Shown here piece after piece: positions 53,647-58,000 of a stretch of 58,000 nucleotides of DNA. Numbering within the stretch: position 1 is the first letter of the stretch; each line of letters starts with the position of its first letter. A model generated the notes under the pieces. The model ran no database searches, was not told the origin of the DNA, and worked only from the letters and a program-made list of their open reading frames with translations. The stretch covers positions 309,177,164-309,235,163 of the forward strand of contig NC_081414.1 of NCBI RefSeq assembly GCF_030272615.1, in the 5' to 3' direction. The translations under genes were made by a program, and so were the position numbers. This stretch comes from Cryptomeria japonica. Its lineage: Eukaryota > Streptophyta > Pinopsida > Cupressales > Cupressaceae.

Positions 53647-56285
53647 GTATTACCATTAATAATTCATTTGGGCATCTTTTAAATGCATGCAAGGAATTTT
53701 CTAATACTTATTGCAGAATGAATAATGAGGAAAATGTATATTTTTGTAGGCAAATAAACTAAGACTAAATGCTAATCTTTTTGAAAAGAAATAGACTACT
53801 ATAATAAGTTTCATTTTCTGCATTAAATGGGAAAATAAATGACTGTTTTTATTTATTTGCAGCAGCATTAACATAGCTAAATGAACAAGTAGAAAACAGA
53901 AATAAATTTTCATTTGCCAAATAAACATAAATGCAACAACATTTTTTTTTTGAAAATTTAAATACAAACTAATTCATTTCCTCTTCCTTTTGCAAAACTA
54001 GCCAAGTAGGAGAAATATTTATATTTCTTTAGCAAGTGTAAATACAAAGTATATTTGAAATACAAATGGGTTTGAAAATAAAACAACCATATCTTCCTTC
54101 CATGGTAATATGAATACATTATATGCACTTCTCTTTTTTTTAAATAAATACAACAAAACACTTCTTCTTTTTTTTAAGCTAATATTGAATACATATTTTT
54201 CTTCAAACTTTTCTGCAACACAAAAATAGAAACTAGGCTCTTTATTCTTTCTTTTCCCATCTAAAGCAACCTGCAATAAAACACAACTTTGACCATAGCG
54301 AGCTCACCTCCCAGCCTAGGCTTACTAGAAGCCACCCCCGAGCTTGGAGAACCAAGCACTAGATGGGTTACAAACAAGCAAACAACACAACATATAGGCA
54401 TACACTCAACAAACATCTTCCCATCCCAAGCTACACTTCACCACACTTTGTGATGTTCATTCCACGGGTGGAAGTGGACCAAGTACCATTGGGGAGATTG
54501 CAAGCCAAAAATTACAACTCAAGCCACCTCATGGCAATATAAATTACAACAAGGATACATCTCCATACCTTATGCCCCCCAAAGGCTCAAAGGCCATATT
54601 TTCTCCCCTTATGACCCCCAAATGCATACACAAGGCTATGCAGCAGGGGTCACAAAGGACACCCTTGAGATCACTCTCCATAAGGAGAGCCTCTCACCCA
54701 AGGTTGTCATACTCCTTCCACCCCAAGACCATCCTACTCCCCCAAGAGTAGGAGATCTTGGACACTCCCAAAAAAAAACAAGAACACATAAACAAAACAT
54801 AGAAATGAAAACTACCCATTCTTTTCTCCAACAACAATTTACATAAACACATCTTTGCCACAAGCATTTCTTTCCTTCAACAAAACAACATAAACTAACA
54901 TAAACAACATAAATAAGAGGAAACTAAAACCAACCTTATTCTGCCAATAGGTATGTTAAATTTAGTTGGGGATGAGCTGCCCAATCCACACAAACTTTTC
55001 TCCAATCTTCCCCCAAAATTATATCCTACATCTAATTTTCAAAGTAAAAACATAATCTCCTAAAATAGAGAGTGGGTGATTACTCACTAAGTCTCCAATT
55101 CTTGCCTAAGAAGGCCTCTCACACACTCCCCAACCCCTTGGGTGAGGTGAGAGTTCCCATTGGTTGCTCTTCCCAAACTCTTACACATTACTAAAACTGG
55201 AAAGGGAAAAGGTGAGAGAAGATGGGGAAGAGAGTTTGACATCAAAAGGGAAGGTTGTCTATCCTAGGAGGAACTTTCTAAGTTGAATTTTCGCTCACCT
55301 TGGAAAAACCACTTTTTGAGGTGACTAAACAGTCACATGGGAGTAGTCACATGTTTCAAAATACCCCTAACCCATAGGTATACCCTTTGGACCTTTGGAA
55401 AAGCCCTAAAACTGACCCTAGGAGTCCATTTAACCCCTTAGAAACCCAACTGAAGTTTACCTACGGGTCAAACCTGAGTTGACCACTCCCAAGACTCCCT
55501 ACCCAAGGCAAATTTGGGACCACACTCATGTTTTTTGAATGGCTTTGGTAGAAACAAAACTCCCTCCAAGAGACAAATCAAAATCAATGACACTAATCAG
55601 CACATGTGTCAAGTGACACAATAAAAATACAATATAAAAATCACACATGGAATTTGTCTCTTGTAGGATTTCACATATACATAAAAATTAATTTTAACAC
55701 TCAAGCATCATACACTTCACAAATAAAATACATTACAAATGGGGTGTTGTCTCTCCAAATAGAGAACCCCTGGCTTAACAAACGTACATTGGTCTAGGTT
55801 TGGTTCTCCATATAAATTCCATGGTCACATGGATAATTTTCCTGCGCATCTCAATTAACACATCAGTAATTCCAAATAATCATAATTTATACATAATTAA
55901 ATTCATGGATTTCATTGCACATCAAATACTCATACATTTGGCAACAATAATTTAATATTGCATTCATTCAAATTCGATTCCACATAAGCAATTAACATAA
56001 TTCTCAAAATTGAACCATTCATAAAATAAGCATCATTTTTCTATCATCAAAATGAAGTCCTACAATTCCAATAATGACATTCACCATTTCAATGTAATTC
56101 TAATCTAGCAACATATAAAGTTTCATAATCATCATGCATAAAATAAAGCATCAATATATGTCAATGTGATCCAAATCATGAAGTCATATAGGTTCTAAAT
56201 CCATAATCATAAAATAAAGCATCCATAATAGTCTCAATATGCAAATAACTGAAAATGTCAAACTGAGTCGGGATAGGGCCTCACA
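53643..56285. other. Outer part of the putative LTR of E, no gene seen
   Basis: 2.6 kb without supported coding sequence. 53700-54300 is AT-rich; 54300-55600 has ordinary composition with CA-rich words; 55600-56260 is rich in CAT and AATTC words. It may all be LTR, or include an unrecognised insertion. Confidence 0.4.
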
Positions 56286-56835
56286 TTACATGTCGGCTTC
56301 ACCAAATATAAAAATGAAACGTGTAGCTACAAGTCGGCTTGGATCTTTTACCGAACCATATTCCAGACCCAAAATACATGATCACACACTTCCTGTAGGT
56401 ATCATCAACCATGTCAAACACATCACCAACCAGTGGAATCAACTCTAAGAATTTGGTCACACGTTATACCACCAAACATGAAGAATACTCTATTGTGCTG
56501 CTCTACCGGATATTGAACCTTCAATCAAGCATAGGAATCAGCACGGGAGGGTGGATTGTCGTGATAATCTTCTTCATATACCCAACCAACTAATCATTGA
56601 TCATAGAAAATAAAACTTTCTTCGTCGGAAATAAGAATGACCACAAAATTATATACTAAGCTGCATCGACAGTCTCACTCTAGAAATACTTTATCCAAGA
56701 CATCCAGTTAGCCAAAACTCCATACCGGATCAAATCAGTAGGTTGAGTTGTCGTCAATGACAACTCTTAAGAATTTATAAGCATCGGGAAACACCAATCC
56801 TCACTAAAGCATCACCAGAACATCAAATGCCAACA
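56286..56835 (-). repeat. Element F 3' LTR fragment (Copia, Sirevirus-like)
   Basis: On the minus strand it starts TGTTGGCATTTGATG at 56835, like the LTR starts of D (TGTTGGCATATG) and of the solo LTR. It is preceded on that strand by GCCATCAATGCCAAAGAGGGAGAT, cut here as a polypurine tract. The left part is replaced by the LTR of E at 56285; TTACA at 56286-56290 may be one copy of the TSD of E. Confidence 0.72.
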
Positions 56836-56850
56836 ATCTCCCTCTTTGGC
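56836..56850 (-). promoter_or_regulatory. Polypurine tract of element F
   Basis: Minus-strand GCCAAAGAGGGAGAT directly at the LTR edge, matching GCCAAAGGGGAAGAT of D. Further tracts lie upstream on the same strand: AAAGGGGGAGAAAG (about 57008-57021) and TTAGGGGGATTC (about 56953-56966). Confidence 0.8.
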
Positions 56851-57087
56851 ATTGATGGCAACACTGGTGAAAAATGATAAGTGCTCCAATTACTGCAAGC
56901 AATCCGGCAATCTGGGCAATCTAAAAATTTGTACACTCACTAACTAGTTGAATCCCCCTAAATATGTGCATCAATCTACATGTCTTACTCCATTTTTCAC
57001 TGCTCTCTTTCTCCCCCTTTGACATTAATTTCAAAGGGTGGGAATCCATCAAAACTTATGTACAAACGAATGAATGAATGCAATTGA
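56851..57087 (-). other. Element F region between ORF and LTR, extra polypurine tracts
   Basis: 240 bp with two more polypurine-like tracts, the same layout as 43686-43897 in D. No coding sequence. Confidence 0.65.
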
Positions 57088-57660
57088 TTACATGAACTTA
57101 AAGATGTTTGAGAAGGTTGTCTTCAAGGATCCCAAATATTGGTTCCATCCTCTCAAGAAAAACTCCAAAACAGTCATTAGGGCACTATACATGAATACAT
57201 GAATCTCAAGACTTTGAAGATCAGATGGCACAGGTTTACCTAAGGCACTGATTTCATCCTGTTGTGCTCCAAGTAAGGTGTCCATCCAGGGAGTTATCAA
57301 ACTTCTCAGTTCTCCCACTTTACTCAAAAGTTTCTCCTTGTCTTTATTTAAACTCTTTATTTTATCAGTATAATCCAAAAAAATTGCTTCAAGGGAACTC
57401 GGAAAAAATGATTGGGGTCCAAAAGAATGACTTATACTAGCTAACTTACCCTCAAGATCTCTTATTTGTTGATTAATGTCTGCAGTAAACTTGGGCAAAA
57501 AAAGACATGATTTGAAAATTTTACTGCCTTCATTCAATTCCTCTTCTACACTCTTCATAGAAGACTTTAGGCTCGCTCTATCTCTCTCAACTTCTTTCAA
57601 ATTTTTCTGCAATCTCATTTTTGGCATATTCGTATAACTAATGGAGATGATAATGTACTG
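57088..57660 (-). CDS. Element F coiled-coil ORF before the 3' LTR (possibly env-like)
   Basis: An open frame of at least 179 codons on the minus strand, with Met at 57627 (MPKMRLQKNLKEVERDR); the frame is also open upstream to about 57720 but passes into the LTR of G. Two heptad-rich stretches, KNLKEVERDRASLKSSMKSV and KIKSLNKDKEKLLSKVGELR, predict coiled coils. The C-terminal end is more hydrophobic (VFMYSALMTVLEFFL) and could be a weak membrane segment. It lies where Sireviruses carry an extra, env-like ORF with coiled coils. Truncated at the N-terminus by G; no stop inside. No function is assigned. Confidence 0.6.
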   Translation of the reverse strand, partial: QYIIISISYTNMPKMRLQKNLKEVERDRASLKSSMKSVEEELNEGSKIFKSCLFLPKFTADINQQIRDLEGKLASISHSFGPQSFFPSSLEAIFLDYTDKIKSLNKDKEKLLSKVGELRSLITPWMDTLLGAQQDEISALGKPVPSDLQSLEIHVFMYSALMTVLEFFLRGWNQYLGSLKTTFSNIFKFM

Positions 57661-57669
57661 ATAAAGGAC

Positions 57670-58000
57670 TGTTGGTGATGATATATTAATAGACTGTTGG
57701 TAATGATATAATTATGAAATGATCCCTTATGATCAGTTATTTGTGTTGTCATTGATGGAAACCATGTCTGTTTATGTTTAGTATATCATCTAAGTTATCT
57801 AATTTATCTAGTCTAATCAGTAATTGAATGTTGGCTAAGTTGACAGTAAATCAAAAAGCAGGAACAGTGAAGGAGATGATTGCGGTAGAGACTCATGTTG
57901 AGTTAGGCATTGTAGTTTGGAATGTATGCTTATGAAACTATAATGATTCTATGACTGGAACCACATCATGTTTTGAGAACCAAAAGTCATGTTTGTAATT
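57670..58000 (+). repeat. Start of another Copia-type LTR (element G), runs off-window
   Basis: TGTTGGTGATG at 57670 and a second, similar TGTTGGTAATG at 57695; about 65 bases later comes GTGTTGTCATTGATGG, the counterpart of TGTTGTCATTGATGT near the start of the LTRs of D. Which of the two is the true edge is unclear. Confidence 0.5.

Larger units (their letters stand above)
52001..56285 (-). repeat. Putative 5' LTR of element E, about 4.3 kb
   Basis: The left edge is firm: TGTCATGCCCAAAC at 52001, next to the primer-binding site (on the minus strand the LTR ends GGGCATGACA, typical for Del/Tekay). The right edge is inferred: GGGATAGGGCCTCACA ends at 56285, giving a minus-strand start TGTGAGGCCCTATCCC. 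The other LTR is missing, so the length is unproven and other insertions could be hidden inside. Contents: AT-rich stretches, TA microsatellites, a GC-rich minisatellite and plain sequence. Short open frames inside are not supported as genes. Confidence 0.55.

Overview
The window is repeat-rich nuclear DNA of a seed plant with a large genome. A gymnosperm is my best guess, because of the very long, deeply nested LTR retrotransposons; this is inference and no host gene is present to confirm it. I see no host gene, rRNA, tRNA or CRISPR array. Nearly all of the 58 kb can be assigned to about eight LTR retrotransposons or fragments of them, inserted into one another. Four insertions could be bounded to the base by TG...CA ends and matching 5-bp target-site duplications (TSDs).

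Layout. (1) O1, an Athila-like Ty3/gypsy element on the + strand, enters from off-window at the left (gag, 1-1337), resumes at 18511 (protease, RT, RNase H, integrase to 22232), has a second large ORF (22836-23015 plus 31023-33215), and ends with a polypurine tract and a putative 3' LTR from 33228. (2) A, a 17.2-kb Tat-lineage Ty3/gypsy element (1338-18510, TSD CCACC), sits in O1 between gag and protease. It has two 1532-bp LTRs, a one-frame gag-pol with a second RNase H, and an antisense gene encoding a plant mobile domain (PMD) between pol and the 3' LTR. (3) C, an 8.0-kb minus-strand gag-protease-only element (23016-31017, TSD CAGTT), sits inside the second ORF of O1. (4) B, a remnant of a second element with the same antisense PMD gene (about 36030-46922), is interrupted by a solo Copia-type LTR (36445-37547, TSD CCCTC) and by D, a 7.3-kb Sirevirus-like Copia element (38007-45347, TSD ACCTA). 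(5) An LTR (46923-48172) has internal sequence on both sides, as in a tandem element. (6) E, a minus-strand Tekay/Del-like chromovirus truncated inside pol (48890-51827), has a putative 4.3-kb LTR (52001-56285) carrying a GC-rich minisatellite. (7) F, a minus-strand Sirevirus-like 3' end with a coiled-coil ORF (56286-57660), is followed by the start of another LTR, G (57670 to the window end).

How they work together. Gag-pol products of A and O1 are the classical replication machinery: protease, reverse transcriptase, RNases H and integrase. C lacks any polymerase and shares the unusual 19-nt primer-binding site of A, so it was probably mobilised in trans by an A-like element. Every coding region is now broken by stop codons. 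In A, 27 in-frame stops lie in 8.25 kb with no frameshift, all of a kind that single C-to-T or G-to-A changes can make, and all the catalytic motifs I can recognise are intact.

Most worth following: the antisense PMD gene conserved in two diverged elements, the stop-without-frameshift pattern in A, the gag-only element C, and the uncharacterised 790-codon second ORF of O1.
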